Origin: Cohaesibacter celericrescens
GTDB taxonomy: Bacteria; Pseudomonadota; Alphaproteobacteria; Rhizobiales; Cohaesibacteraceae
Assembly: GCF_002866925.1 (NCBI RefSeq)
Contig: NZ_PKUQ01000055.1
Span: 124,001-188,000, forward strand
Direction of reading: 5' to 3'
DNA length: 64,000 bases
Position 1 is the stretch's first letter, and each line of letters starts with the position of its first letter. This document shows, in pieces, positions 1 through 8,483 of this stretch. The notes under the pieces were generated by a model. That model did not search any database. It was given only the letters and a program-made list of their open reading frames with translations, and was not told the origin of the DNA. The translations under genes and the position numbers were made by a program.

Positions 1-153
1 GGCCTCGGGTTTGTTGCCGCTTTTGCCGTCGCTATCGTTGCTGCGTGGTGGCTACGCACCAGTTGGAAAAAATACAAAGAAAAAACCGCTGGAAATGACA
101 CTGGCGAATGTCTTGAATCGAAAGTCGACCCCATCAATGCTGATATCCTATGA
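1..153 (+). CDS. C-terminal end of a membrane protein (partial)
   Basis: An open frame enters the window at base 1 and runs 50 codons to a TGA at 151-153. It encodes a hydrophobic segment (GFVAAFAVAIVAAWWL) followed by a basic, charged tail (SWKKYKEK...), the usual end of a polytopic inner-membrane protein with a cytosolic C-terminus. A major-facilitator carrier is a plausible identity, but nothing in this fragment proves it. Its last codons overlap the start of the LysE-family gene by 17 bases, so the two are probably cotranscribed and translationally coupled. Confidence 0.6.
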   Translation, partial: GLGFVAAFAVAIVAAWWLRTSWKKYKEKTAGNDTGECLESKVDPINADIL

Positions 154-772
154 AACATTAGGTGTGTTCATCGCGACGTCTATAGCGTTGGGAATGGCGC
201 CCGGACCGGACAATATCTTTGTTCTCACACAGTCTGCGCTATATGGGCGCAAGGCAGGGTTTGCGGTTACGCTTGGGCTCTGTACGGGGTTGTTGGTGCA
301 TACCGCCGCCGTGGTTTTTGGCGTAGCCGTGTTGTTCCAGACCTCAGAGCTCGCTTTTACGGCCCTCAAGTTTATCGGTGCTGCCTATCTGATCTATCTC
401 GCTTATGGGGCGTTTCGCGCATCCAGAGCCGATCTTTCTGTGAGTGAGCGCCCTAATGGCGCGATCAGCCTGCGGCAACTCTATGGCCGTGGCATTATCA
501 TGAATATTACAAACCCCAAGGTGGCAATTTTTTTTCTCGCCTTCTTACCGCAATTTGCAGATCCTGCTCTTGGCCCCATTTCCCTCCAGATGTTTGCCTT
601 TGGCGGGGTGTTCATCGCCGTGACACTGATCGTTTTCGGCTCTGTGGTTATTGGCGCAGGCTACTTGGGCAACTGGCTGCGTCATTCGCCCAAGGCTCAA
701 ATGATCATGAACCGCATCGCGGGGGTGATTTTTGTCGGTTTGGCAGCCAGACTGGCCACTGCGCAGTTATGA
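137..772 (+). CDS. LysE/RhtB family amino-acid exporter
   Basis: A 211-residue inner-membrane protein of the LysE/RhtB translocator family, which exports amino acids or similar metabolites. It shows the family N-terminus: a first membrane helix ending in MAPGPDNIFVL, then the YLAYGAFR region and about six hydrophobic segments, and NPK in the middle (ITNPKVAIFFLAFLPQF). The open frame continues upstream to base 11, but those residues are hydrophilic and lie over the preceding gene. The ATG at 137 gives the normal family length and start (MLISYETLGVF). No strong Shine-Dalgarno precedes it, which fits coupling to the upstream frame. The substrate cannot be read from sequence. Confidence 0.88.
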   Translation: MLISYETLGVFIATSIALGMAPGPDNIFVLTQSALYGRKAGFAVTLGLCTGLLVHTAAVVFGVAVLFQTSELAFTALKFIGAAYLIYLAYGAFRASRADLSVSERPNGAISLRQLYGRGIIMNITNPKVAIFFLAFLPQFADPALGPISLQMFAFGGVFIAVTLIVFGSVVIGAGYLGNWLRHSPKAQMIMNRIAGVIFVGLAARLATAQL

Positions 773-794
773 TCCAGCCTCTTTGACATGCCCA

Positions 795-830
795 AACAAA
801 AACCCCCGCCACTGATAACAGCGCGGGGGG
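795..830 (-). terminator. Rho-independent terminator of hemA
   Basis: On the minus strand a 7-bp GC stem (CCCCCGC / GCGGGGG) with a 13-base loop is followed by TTTTTGTTT. It lies directly downstream of the hemA stop and has its T-run only on the minus strand. Confidence 0.8.
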
Positions 831-859
831 AGGGATGTTTGATTTGTCAAAGCAATGGG

Positions 860-2137
860 CTACCCGCCTGCGGCGTTAAAAACCTGCTGCTCTTCCAAAC
901 ATTTGAGGTCATAAAAACTACCTGGCTCTATTTTGGGCAGATCCAGACGCTCCCAGACATCTTGAAGGGCGTTGCACAGCCCATCGACCAAATGATCGTC
1001 ATGGAAAGGCGTGGGTGTGATACGAAGCCGTTCAGTGCCCCGCGGTACAGTGGGGTAGTTGATGGGCTGAATATAGATGCCATGCATCTCAAGCAGCATA
1101 TCAGAGGCTTTTTTACAAAGGTCAGGGTCGCCAACGAACACCGGCACAATATGTGTCTCAGACGGCATTACAGGAAGTCCCGCGCCAGACAAAATCTTCT
1201 TGGTCTGCGCAGCTTGACGTTGCTGACCATCGCGCTCGGATTGGCTATTTTTCAAATGCTGTACAGAGGTGCGTGCCGCGGCCGCAATGGACGGGGGCAT
1301 CGCTGTGGTGAATATGAAGCCGGGTGCATAGGAACGTACGGAATCAATAATAGCGGAATTGCCAGTAATGTAGCCGCCCAACGTGCCAAAGGCCTTTGCG
1401 AGAGTGCCTTCGATAACGTCGATTCGATCCATCAGGCCTTCCCGCTCGGCAATGCCAGCGCCACGAGGACCATACATGCCAACCGCATGCACTTCGTCGA
1501 TATAGGTCATGGCGTTGTATTTATCGGCGAGATCGCAAATTTTTTCGATCGGCGCGATGTCGCCATCCATGGAATAAACAGACTCAAATACGATCAGCTT
1601 TGCGCGTTCCTTGCCTGCTGCGGCCAGCAATTCTTCCAGATGCTCAACGTCGTTGTGACGGAAAACCTGTTTGGATACGCCTGAGCTTTTCACGCCGGCG
1701 ATCATCGAGGCGTGATTGAGCTGATCCGACAAGATGAGACAATCTGGCAACAATTTGGCAATGGTAGAAATCGCCGCTTCATTGGAGACAAAACCGGATG
1801 TGAAGGCCAAGGCTGCTTCTTTGTGGTGCAAATCGGCCAGTTCCATTTCTAACTCGACCAACGGACGGTTGGTGCCAGAAATGTTGCGCGTGCCGCCAGC
1901 GCCGGCACCCATTTTTTGGGCGGTGTCGCTCATGGCCGCGATGACATCAGGATGTTGGCCCATGCCCAAATAGTCATTGGAGCACCAAACCAAGATCTCG
2001 CGTTCCAGACCATTGTCTGCACGCCAGATAGCTCGCGGAAACTTGCCTGCTTGCCGTTCAAGATCGGCAAAGATACGGTAACGCTTTTCGGTCTTCAGAG
2101 AAGACACGGCGTTCTCGAAGAATTCTTGATACTTCAT
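860..2137 (-). CDS. hemA: 5-aminolevulinate synthase
   Basis: Condenses glycine and succinyl-CoA to 5-aminolevulinate, the first step of C4-pathway tetrapyrrole synthesis. The 425-residue product carries the full ALAS signature: [12 protein letters not shown] near the N-terminus, [10 protein letters not shown], the glycine-rich [28 protein letters not shown], and the PLP lysine (about residue 248) in [13 protein letters not shown]. The ATG at 2137 gives the canonical start [11 protein letters not shown]. The frame is open to a TTG at 2167, but the extra ten residues are not typical of the family. It is a single gene with its own terminator. A 14-bp palindrome lies about 190 bases upstream. 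Confidence 0.96.
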   Translation of the reverse strand: MKYQEFFENAVSSLKTEKRYRIFADLERQAGKFPRAIWRADNGLEREILVWCSNDYLGMGQHPDVIAAMSDTAQKMGAGAGGTRNISGTNRPLVELEMELADLHHKEAALAFTSGFVSNEAAISTIAKLLPDCLILSDQLNHASMIAGVKSSGVSKQVFRHNDVEHLEELLAAAGKERAKLIVFESVYSMDGDIAPIEKICDLADKYNAMTYIDEVHAVGMYGPRGAGIAEREGLMDRIDVIEGTLAKAFGTLGGYITGNSAIIDSVRSYAPGFIFTTAMPPSIAAAARTSVQHLKNSQSERDGQQRQAAQTKKILSGAGLPVMPSETHIVPVFVGDPDLCKKASDMLLEMHGIYIQPINYPTVPRGTERLRITPTPFHDDHLVDGLCNALQDVWERLDLPKIEPGSFYDLKCLEEQQVFNAAGG

Positions 2138-2323
2138 ACAAATGGCATCCGCTTGTTTCTGGTCCAAATCAGCGAACCGATTGGTCTGGTCTCAAAGCCT
2201 GTTGGACTGTTTGGTACAGCCCTCAAATAAATGGTCTAATCAAGCATCGGGTCTGCATCTTTTGTGGTCACTCTGCCTGACACTTTGCGCAAGAGCTTTG
2301 AGTTTTGTCAATTATCACGCGCC

Positions 2324-2337
2324 TTACAAATTTGTAA
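2324..2337. promoter_or_regulatory. Perfect 14-bp palindrome between hemA and the receiver gene
   Basis: TTACAAATTTGTAA is a perfect palindrome in the 432-base gap between the divergent hemA and response-regulator genes. It has the size and symmetry of a dimeric regulator site and could serve either promoter. I cannot name the regulator. The rest of the gap shows no convincing gene. Confidence 0.4.
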
Positions 2338-2569
2338 CGCTACCGTAACCTCTTGGACACATTGTGATCCAGCCTACGCAAATGCTCGTATTTAAGGCCT
2401 TTTTAAAGGGCATAAGCCACGAAGTGAACCCCAAAAAAGTTGTAATAGCATCAAGCCTTCGCATTCAAAGGCAAAGTAAACATTCATAAAGGCTTTGCAA
2501 CTACCATACCCGTATCCTTCTATCCGATCGGTTTTGGCCCGTTGGTGGTTTCAAGGTGTGGAGTATTCG

Positions 2570-3091
2570 ATGGCGTCAATTACTGTCCTGTCAGCATTAA
2601 GGGTCTTGGTGATCGAAGATAGTGCCTATATGCGCACGATCATTCGTACCATCTTGCAAGGACTGGGTGTGCGCGAAATATTTGAAGCAGAAGATGGCGG
2701 TGTCGGCCTGGAAAAGCTTGAGCAATTGTCGCCGGACGTTGTCATCATCGATTGGGTTTTACCCATTCTGGATGGCCCCGAGCTTGTGCGGTTGGTACGA
2801 AACCCCAATCACCCTATGGGTACAGTGCCGATCATCATGATTTCATCCTACGCCGAGAAACACCGCATTATGGAAGCCAAGCAATTGGGAGTGCATGAAT
2901 TCTTGCGTAAACCCTTCTCTGCAAAGGACATGTATTTGCGTCTGGTGGCCGCCACATCGATGGAACGCCCATTTGTGCGCACCGATACATATTATGGTCC
3001 GGCACCACGAGAATCGGTCATACGTCGGGCGGGGGATGGCCTACTGGATGTGGGCGCCGGGGCCGTGTCTGTACCCACCGCATTTGGCTAG
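2570..3091 (+). CDS. CheY-like response regulator receiver protein
   Basis: A 173-residue protein that is essentially one receiver domain (residues about 11-130) plus a short tail without a recognisable output domain. It has the acidic pair E16-D17 (VIEDS), the phosphoacceptor D61 (VVIIDWVLPILDGPE), the Ser in MISSYAEK and the conserved Lys in LRKPFSAKD. The ATG at 2570 is preceded by GGAG at a 6-base spacing; the longer frame to 2495 has no ribosome site. It acts in the cytosol as a phospho-switch, with its partner kinase not evident locally. It converges closely with the helicase gene, whose stop is 8 bases beyond its own. Confidence 0.88.
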   Translation: MASITVLSALRVLVIEDSAYMRTIIRTILQGLGVREIFEAEDGGVGLEKLEQLSPDVVIIDWVLPILDGPELVRLVRNPNHPMGTVPIIMISSYAEKHRIMEAKQLGVHEFLRKPFSAKDMYLRLVAATSMERPFVRTDTYYGPAPRESVIRRAGDGLLDVGAGAVSVPTAFG

Positions 3092-3098
3092 CGGATCG

Positions 3099-4214
3099 CT
3101 ATCGCACAATGATGAGCCGTTCTGCTGCCCGTGTTACGCCGGTATAAAGCCAGCGTTGTCGATGATCGCGAAACGCCCAGCTTTCATCAAATAACATCAC
3201 ATCATTCCATTGAGAGCCCTGCGATTTATGCACGGTCAGAGCATAACCATAGTCAAAGGAATCACCTCTTTTACGAACGGTCCAAGGAATCTCGCCCTCA
3301 TGCTCTTCAAAAAGTGCTTTGGGCACCTTGAGAGGCACGCGGCCTGACAATTCATGACCCAGTTCAGGACTGACCCGCATCTTGATGTCTTTGCCGACCC
3401 GGCTGGTGATTTTATCCACCATCCAGATGCCGCCATTGAGCAATCCTTTTTGGTGGTTATTTCGTAGACAAACCAGCTTGTCTCCCAATTGCGGATAGGG
3501 CCCTTCAAAGCCTTGCAACTCGCGCAAGCGTTTGTTGTACTTGCTGCGCGTGATATTGCGCCCAACCAGAACCTGATCCACCTCAAGCACTTGGTCTGTA
3601 TCCAGATCGCGGCGATTGATCACCTGAACCGAACCAAAATCTCCATAATCCAACTCATTGCCTTCGCGCACCTCCTGCGCCAGCCGAATGATAGGGTTGT
3701 CTCTCGCTTGCCGATGGATTTCGGTAAGCATGATGTCCGGCTCTGCTTCGGTGAAAAAGCCGCCGCCAGAGACGGGCGGCAATTGTGCGGGGTCACCCAA
3801 CACCAGAACCGGTTTGCCGAAAGACAAAAGGTCAGAACCCAGCATTTCATCGACCATCGAACATTCATCAATGATGATCAGGTCCGAATCATGAGCGGGA
3901 CTGTCACGATTGATCACAAAGGAGGGCACATCGCTGGCTTGTTCTTCGTCATCTTTGTCGCTGGTATCAGGACGGTAAATCATCGCGTGGATGGTACTCG
4001 CACCCGGACAGCCCTTTTGGCGCAAGACTTGCGCGGCTTTTCCGGTAAATGCTCCAAACAGGACTGTGCCATTCACGCCTTCGGCCAAATGTTTGGCGAG
4101 CGTGGTTTTACCGGTACCAGCATAGCCAAAGAGACGGAATATGGGCTCTTTGCCGTGTTGGATCCATTCACTCACTGCACGCAGTGCAGCGTCCTGCTGT
4201 TGCGACCATTCCAT
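3099..4214 (-). CDS. RecD-like superfamily 1 ATP-dependent DNA helicase
   Basis: The 371-residue product has a Walker A motif (GYAGTGKTTLAKHLA, about residues 29-43), FTGKAAQVLRQKGC with the STIHAMIY motif, Walker B IIIDECSMVD, VLGDPAQLPPV (motif III) and a C-terminal UvrD/RecD-type motif VI region (GYALTVHKSQGSQW ... LYTGVTRAAERLIIVR). The order matches RecD2/TraA-like SF1B helicases, but the protein is short and lacks the extra RecD domains. It resembles a stand-alone family common in alphaproteobacteria, and a role in DNA repair or processing is inferred. The ATG at 4214 has only a weak ribosome site. Confidence 0.88.
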   Translation of the reverse strand: MEWSQQQDAALRAVSEWIQHGKEPIFRLFGYAGTGKTTLAKHLAEGVNGTVLFGAFTGKAAQVLRQKGCPGASTIHAMIYRPDTSDKDDEEQASDVPSFVINRDSPAHDSDLIIIDECSMVDEMLGSDLLSFGKPVLVLGDPAQLPPVSGGGFFTEAEPDIMLTEIHRQARDNPIIRLAQEVREGNELDYGDFGSVQVINRRDLDTDQVLEVDQVLVGRNITRSKYNKRLRELQGFEGPYPQLGDKLVCLRNNHQKGLLNGGIWMVDKITSRVGKDIKMRVSPELGHELSGRVPLKVPKALFEEHEGEIPWTVRKRGDSFDYGYALTVHKSQGSQWNDVMLFDESWAFRDHRQRWLYTGVTRAAERLIIVR

Positions 4215-4433
4215 GGCTGTCTTTTACCAATCCTTCAGGGACAAGGGAATCAGTTCCGATGCGAACTGTGCCGGTTGCGCCGAGACTGGCCAAGCGCGCC
4301 GCAAATTTCAAGCAATTGATGAAAATTGGCAAAGGGACAAGGAAAACTGTCCCAAGAACCACCACCATGCAGGCCGTGGTTTTAGTTTTTTCGCTGCTTG
4401 GTCAAACTGCCGAGCTTGTTCCAATCCGGCCTG

Positions 4434-5102
4434 CTAGGCCTGCAGGCGTTGGGCTTCTTGAGATTGGCGCATGGTTTCCACCGAGCGCGCTTGTGTCTTT
4501 ATCAGCGTAGCAAAATGCGGTGACAACCCGGACAATTGATCCAACCCTATTCTCGCAAGGCGCAGTTCGGACGGGTCGAGTTTGGAAAAATGCGCCAAAC
4601 TCATTAAGATGCACAAGAAATGATCTATGCTTATTGCATTCACACCCTCAGATTGCGAAATTTCTCTCTTATAGCGGTCCAATAACTGTGACAGACCACC
4701 CATCAGGCGTAAGTAGTAATCTTGGTAAATTTCATAAATCTGTCCGTCTCGTGCCGAGAGCTCGCTCAAGCCGTTGAAAAACAAACATCCCCTGCCTTGC
4801 CCATTATTGGCTAGAAAATGGCTGAAATCGAGAATCAGATCAATCAGAGCAATATCTGCCGATGTCTCTTTATCTTGTATGTCATTGACCAGCTGATTAA
4901 GCGGAGATGCGTCCATATAGCGATTAAGGACTGTCGCCAATATGCCTTCTCTCGAGCCGAAACTGTTATAGAAGCTGGACCGCTGAATCTTCATCGCTTC
5001 GACGAGTGAACTGATGGATGTTCGTGCAACCCCATCACGCCAGTAACAATCCGTTGCTGCTGCCATAACAAACTCAGAATTGAACTCTTTTGGACGTCCC
5101 AT
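4434..5102 (-). CDS. TetR/AcrR family transcriptional regulator
   Basis: A 222-residue one-component regulator. The N-terminal helix-turn-helix covers about residues 5-55 (MGRPKEF ... RTSISSLVEAMKIQRSSFYNSFGSREGIL), with the usual SSFYNSFGSRE recognition helix; the remaining helical domain would bind a ligand and dimerise. The ATG at 5102 is preceded by GGAGGA, an excellent ribosome site, so the longer frame to 5132 is not used. No adjacent target gene is obvious, because the upstream side is a 537-base gap. Confidence 0.9.
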   Translation of the reverse strand: MGRPKEFNSEFVMAAATDCYWRDGVARTSISSLVEAMKIQRSSFYNSFGSREGILATVLNRYMDASPLNQLVNDIQDKETSADIALIDLILDFSHFLANNGQGRGCLFFNGLSELSARDGQIYEIYQDYYLRLMGGLSQLLDRYKREISQSEGVNAISIDHFLCILMSLAHFSKLDPSELRLARIGLDQLSGLSPHFATLIKTQARSVETMRQSQEAQRLQA

Positions 5103-5639
5103 GTAATCCTCCGTATCATCACTGGGCGCCACTAATTATACGCCTATAACGAGAATCTACCTGTCAACCGGACTTGCTGCAACTCACTTGGTCAATGCAA
5201 ACCAAAATTTATTTCATCAGGTATCCAACAGCCATCATATCGCATTGGTTGCAATGGGGAACATTGACAATATGCTCCTATTGAATGCAATTGTGACTGC
5301 TTGGATTTTTGAAGTGTGTTGATAATTGCATTGCCAGTGAATTTTCTCAGGTGATTGAAATCAATGGCACTTTGCGAACCAGAAGTAGAAAAATTGGCAA
5401 AAATGACAAGGGAGGCTGTCCGCTGAGGCCGATGCTGACCCTGTTTGTGAGTATGCGTGTGCCAAAGAATTCAAATCATGCCAGATTGCAATGCGGCCTG
5501 TGGGTAACCCGATAAGACAGGCACCTCGGCCGGTTTTCTACGTGGGTCTAGTGATTTTACCGCCACAGATATCTGTTCTGAATTGAGCTGTGCAACTCGA
5601 TTTTACGCAGGAAATCGGAGCCACAATCAAAATGGTAAG
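5103..5639. other. Intergenic region, no gene supported
   Basis: This stretch lies between the starts and ends of two minus-strand regulator genes. The only sizeable frame (5309-5515 plus) starts with TTG, has no ribosome site and no recognisable composition. The part nearest 5102 presumably holds the tetR promoter. Confidence 0.5.
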
Positions 5640-6560
5640 CTAGCTGTTGAACAGATCGTCGTCATCATCATCGAACTTGTTAGACGGCTCGACCGGACTG
5701 AGATAGCCTTCCACTGCGTGTACCTGATCGCGAAATGAACGCAGATTCTCAACCACGCTTGAGCCACCAAGGCGGGCGCATTCGGCTAGGATCAACTCAC
5801 AAACAGAGGCGGCAGGGACCAGCGATGGCAACAATTGCGGACCCGTCATAGGAACAAACAACCCCAAGTCAGCCAAAGGCACGGCCGGAGAAGACATGGC
5901 ATCTGTAATTGCGATGATTTTGCAGCCGCGTTTTTTGCCAACTGTCAGCAGCCGCCCGCCTTCTGATGCATAAGGCGCAAAGGTGAAAAGTATGATCAGG
6001 TCGCGTGGTCCGGCCTGCCCCAGAATATCAAAATGCGATCCATCCGGGCTTTCCAGCAGCCGAATAGACGGTAACGCGATTTTGCCTGCATAAGCCAGAT
6101 AATGCGCAAATGCGAAAGACGAGCGATAGCCCGAGACATAGACGCGATCCGCTTCGATGATAGCCTTGGCAATGCGCTGCACGGCTCTCTGGGTGTCTGG
6201 CTGAAACAGGCTGGTCAAATTGCTTAAGGTTGCCTGCCCGATTTCAACGAAGGCATCCGAGCTTTCTCCCCAACGGCCATCTTTTTGCAAAGCAGCAGCG
6301 CGCTCATCGAGTCGAATCTCCTGAGCTTGCACGCCTTTTTGAAACACTGCGCGAAAGGGATCGAAGGTTGAAAAGCCTGCAACCTGCGCCAATCTTACGA
6401 TGGTTGACGGGTGCACATCTGCCGCCTTGGCCAACTGGCGAACAGATTTGAACGCCACATCGGCCGGATTTTCGAGCACATAAGATGCAGCCACTTTCAT
6501 CTGGGGCGATAAATCTGGATAAGCGTCCCAAAGCAATTGCCGCAAATCATCGAGTTTCAT
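5640..6560 (-). CDS. MurR/RpiR family transcriptional regulator (HTH + SIS)
   Basis: A 306-residue regulator. Residues 1-80 form an RpiR helix-turn-helix (SVRQLAKAADVHPSTIVRLAQVAGFSTF) and about 130-270 a SIS sugar-phosphate-binding domain (VYVSGYRSSFAFAHYLAYAG ... DLIILFTFAPYASEGGRLL ... IIAITDAMSSP). Such regulators sense a phosphosugar or related metabolite. It is divergent from the DUF849/Nudix/ALDH/SDR operon with a 297-base gap and is the obvious candidate controller of it. The C-terminus is an odd acidic run of six Asp residues. Confidence 0.9.
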   Translation of the reverse strand: MKLDDLRQLLWDAYPDLSPQMKVAASYVLENPADVAFKSVRQLAKAADVHPSTIVRLAQVAGFSTFDPFRAVFQKGVQAQEIRLDERAAALQKDGRWGESSDAFVEIGQATLSNLTSLFQPDTQRAVQRIAKAIIEADRVYVSGYRSSFAFAHYLAYAGKIALPSIRLLESPDGSHFDILGQAGPRDLIILFTFAPYASEGGRLLTVGKKRGCKIIAITDAMSSPAVPLADLGLFVPMTGPQLLPSLVPAASVCELILAECARLGGSSVVENLRSFRDQVHAVEGYLSPVEPSNKFDDDDDDLFNS

Positions 6561-6857
6561 GAAGACTCTTTTCTTGTGATACCGAAGAGACCACTGAATC
6601 GGACCGGCACCGCACTATCAAAACGGCCTCCTTCATACAAAAGTTGAGGGCATTTGGCAAAGGGTGAGCTTGACGCTTTTACTGGTTATCTATTTAGAGT
6701 CCCAACTTGGATGGACAATAGCTTAGTGTAACAATGAAGTGGACCAATTTTCGATTGTTGACTGCGTAATTTGATATTTTTGTCGTCCCGGTCCTATAAA
6801 TAAGATCTGAACGCTGGTGCGCGGATAATCTCGCTGCCAAAAAAGAGTCAAAATAAC

Positions 6858-7715
6858 ATGATACTTGGAATTCCCAAACCGGTTAGCGTGTCTTTCGCCG
6901 CCAATGGCATTGGTCGCAGCAAACGTGACTATCTTGGCCTTCCGCTTAAACGCGAAGAATTATTAGAAGCGGCCAAAGCGGCGCAAAATGCCGGTGCCTC
7001 ACTTTTTTCTTTTTCTGTGCGTGACGAAAAGGGGCTCTATTGCGTCGATCCCGACATCTGCTCTGAAGTCGTCATGGCCTTGCGGGACGCGCTGGATGGG
7101 GCGATGGTTTTGCAGTTGGAATTGGATGCCAGCAGCGGGGCGTCGCCCGCGCAGTTTGGGGCGCTCTTGAGCAAGGCGCAACCGGATGCTTGCCAGATTC
7201 CACTCAACCAGATCTTGCCGCGCGATGGAGACGAAGCCGACGAAGAGGCTGCCCGTGATCTTTTTGACCTATGTGATCAGTTGAAAATCGGCGTGCAAAT
7301 TGCAATCAATCAGGCCACTGACATCGATTGGTTCTATGCCTTCCGCCAATATGGAATCATACCAGAAACCTGCCAGTCTTTGCTTTTTATTCTGGGAAGT
7401 GACGGGGAAGACCCGTCCAGCGAGCCGCATCGCTTGCGAGGCTTTTTGGCGGGGATGGAAAAGCAAAATCTTTTGGGGAAAATAGCGTGGTCGGTTGCTG
7501 CATTCGGCCCTCAGGAAACAGCAGCCCTGACAGCCGCCATGGCTCTGGGAGGTCATATTGCACCCGGCTCGGCCTATAACATCCATACGGTAGAGGGGGA
7601 GCTGTTCCTTTCACCGCAAGATCAGCTGACTGCGCTTGGGGATCTGGCAGGCCGTTTGGGCCGCCCCACAGCCAGCGCTTTTGAAACACGCACACTTCTG
7701 TTCGGCGCACGGTGA
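6858..7715 (+). CDS. DUF849/BKACE-like TIM-barrel protein lacking the zinc ligands
   Basis: A 285-residue protein whose layout follows the beta-keto acid cleavage enzyme (BKACE, formerly DUF849) family: the N-terminal VSVSFAANGIGRSK, an AAQNAGASLF segment, LQLELDASSG, and the late GGHIAPGSAYNIHT. In active BKACEs two zinc His lie in HLHVRD and a Glu in RVGLEDN. Here the first motif reads FSFSVRD (Ser51 and Ser53 in place of the His) and the second reads APGSAYN (Ala in place of Glu). The family reaction, a zinc-dependent cleavage with acetyl-CoA, is therefore unlikely; a changed chemistry or binding role is inferred. It is the first gene of a four-gene operon. Confidence 0.75.
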   Translation: MILGIPKPVSVSFAANGIGRSKRDYLGLPLKREELLEAAKAAQNAGASLFSFSVRDEKGLYCVDPDICSEVVMALRDALDGAMVLQLELDASSGASPAQFGALLSKAQPDACQIPLNQILPRDGDEADEEAARDLFDLCDQLKIGVQIAINQATDIDWFYAFRQYGIIPETCQSLLFILGSDGEDPSSEPHRLRGFLAGMEKQNLLGKIAWSVAAFGPQETAALTAAMALGGHIAPGSAYNIHTVEGELFLSPQDQLTALGDLAGRLGRPTASAFETRTLLFGAR

Positions 7716-7747
7716 ACCGCTCAACAAGTCATAAAGGCAACCACACT

Positions 7748-8365
7748 ATGTCCGATCGTTTTCTGCCCAAACGTGACCATGTCGACGCTAAGCTGACGCA
7801 TTGTGAAGTGAAATACCGTGGGTTTGTCAAACTGAGCGAGTGCCAGTTGGAATATACCCATTCAGACGGCGAGCGGCGCGTGATGACCCGCGAGATTCAT
7901 GATCATGGTCATGCGATTTGTGTGCTGCCCGTGGATCGTGACAGGCATGTTGCCTTGCTGGTGCGGCAGTTGCGCGCAGGACTGGTTGCCAACAAAGAGC
8001 CTGACCCGATGCTGCTGGAAGTGGCTGCAGGGTTGATCGATGAAGGCGAAAGTGCCGAAGGGGCCGCGCTGCGCGAAGCCGAGGAAGAATTGGGTTTTCG
8101 TATTAATGAGCTGCAATTCGTCTCAAGTTTCTATGCGTCTCCCGGAATTTTGACCGAAAAAGTCCACGGCTTTCTGGCCAGCTATACGTTGGACGATCGC
8201 GTTCATGAAGGGGGAGGCTTGGACCATGAAGACGAAGACATCATCGTCGAGGAAATCGCTCTTGATGAATTGGGAGAAGCGGTGCTTGAGGGGCGATTGC
8301 GTGATTCCAAAACGATCCTGCTGATCCAGTATTTGATGCTGGCAGAACCCGAATTGTTTTTCTGA
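7748..8365 (+). CDS. Nudix hydrolase, ADP-ribose pyrophosphatase-like
   Basis: A 205-residue Nudix protein with a perfect Nudix box GLIDEGESAEGAALREAEEELGF (shown here as G, E, R, EE and G positions of GX5EX7REUXEEXGU). The flanks (VALLVRQLRAG, LLEVAAGLIDEG, SSFYASPGILTEKVHGFLASY) are those of ADP-ribose/GDP-mannose pyrophosphatases. It would hydrolyse a nucleoside diphosphate linked to a sugar-like group. The ATG at 7748 gives MSDRFLPKRDHV. An in-frame GTG at 7712 overlaps the stop of the previous gene and may be an alternative, coupled start. Its place inside a dehydrogenase operon suggests metabolite clean-up, which is inference. Confidence 0.88.
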   Translation: MSDRFLPKRDHVDAKLTHCEVKYRGFVKLSECQLEYTHSDGERRVMTREIHDHGHAICVLPVDRDRHVALLVRQLRAGLVANKEPDPMLLEVAAGLIDEGESAEGAALREAEEELGFRINELQFVSSFYASPGILTEKVHGFLASYTLDDRVHEGGGLDHEDEDIIVEEIALDELGEAVLEGRLRDSKTILLIQYLMLAEPELFF

Positions 8366-8483
8366 CGCCGTCAAAAGCAAGCGATAAGCATCGAACCGAG
8401 CCTTTGGATTGTCCCCTTGCACTTGCCGGTTGGACAGGACATGCTGCTTCACACATTTCAATGCTCAACATTTGGGGGTGAAG

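Noticed and set aside
788..1684. 298-codon plus-strand frame opposite hemA
   Set aside because: It is the antisense shadow of hemA, which has full family motifs; the frame shows no domain or ribosome site.
3489..4319. 276-codon plus-strand frame opposite the helicase
   Set aside because: Antisense shadow of a gene with intact Walker A and B motifs.
4168..4368. 66-codon minus-strand frame overlapping the helicase start
   Set aside because: The N-terminus is hydrophobic but there is no ribosome site and most of it lies over the helicase N-terminus in another frame.
5309..5515. 68-codon frame in the gap after the tetR-type gene
   Set aside because: It starts with TTG, lacks a ribosome site and has no protein-like pattern.
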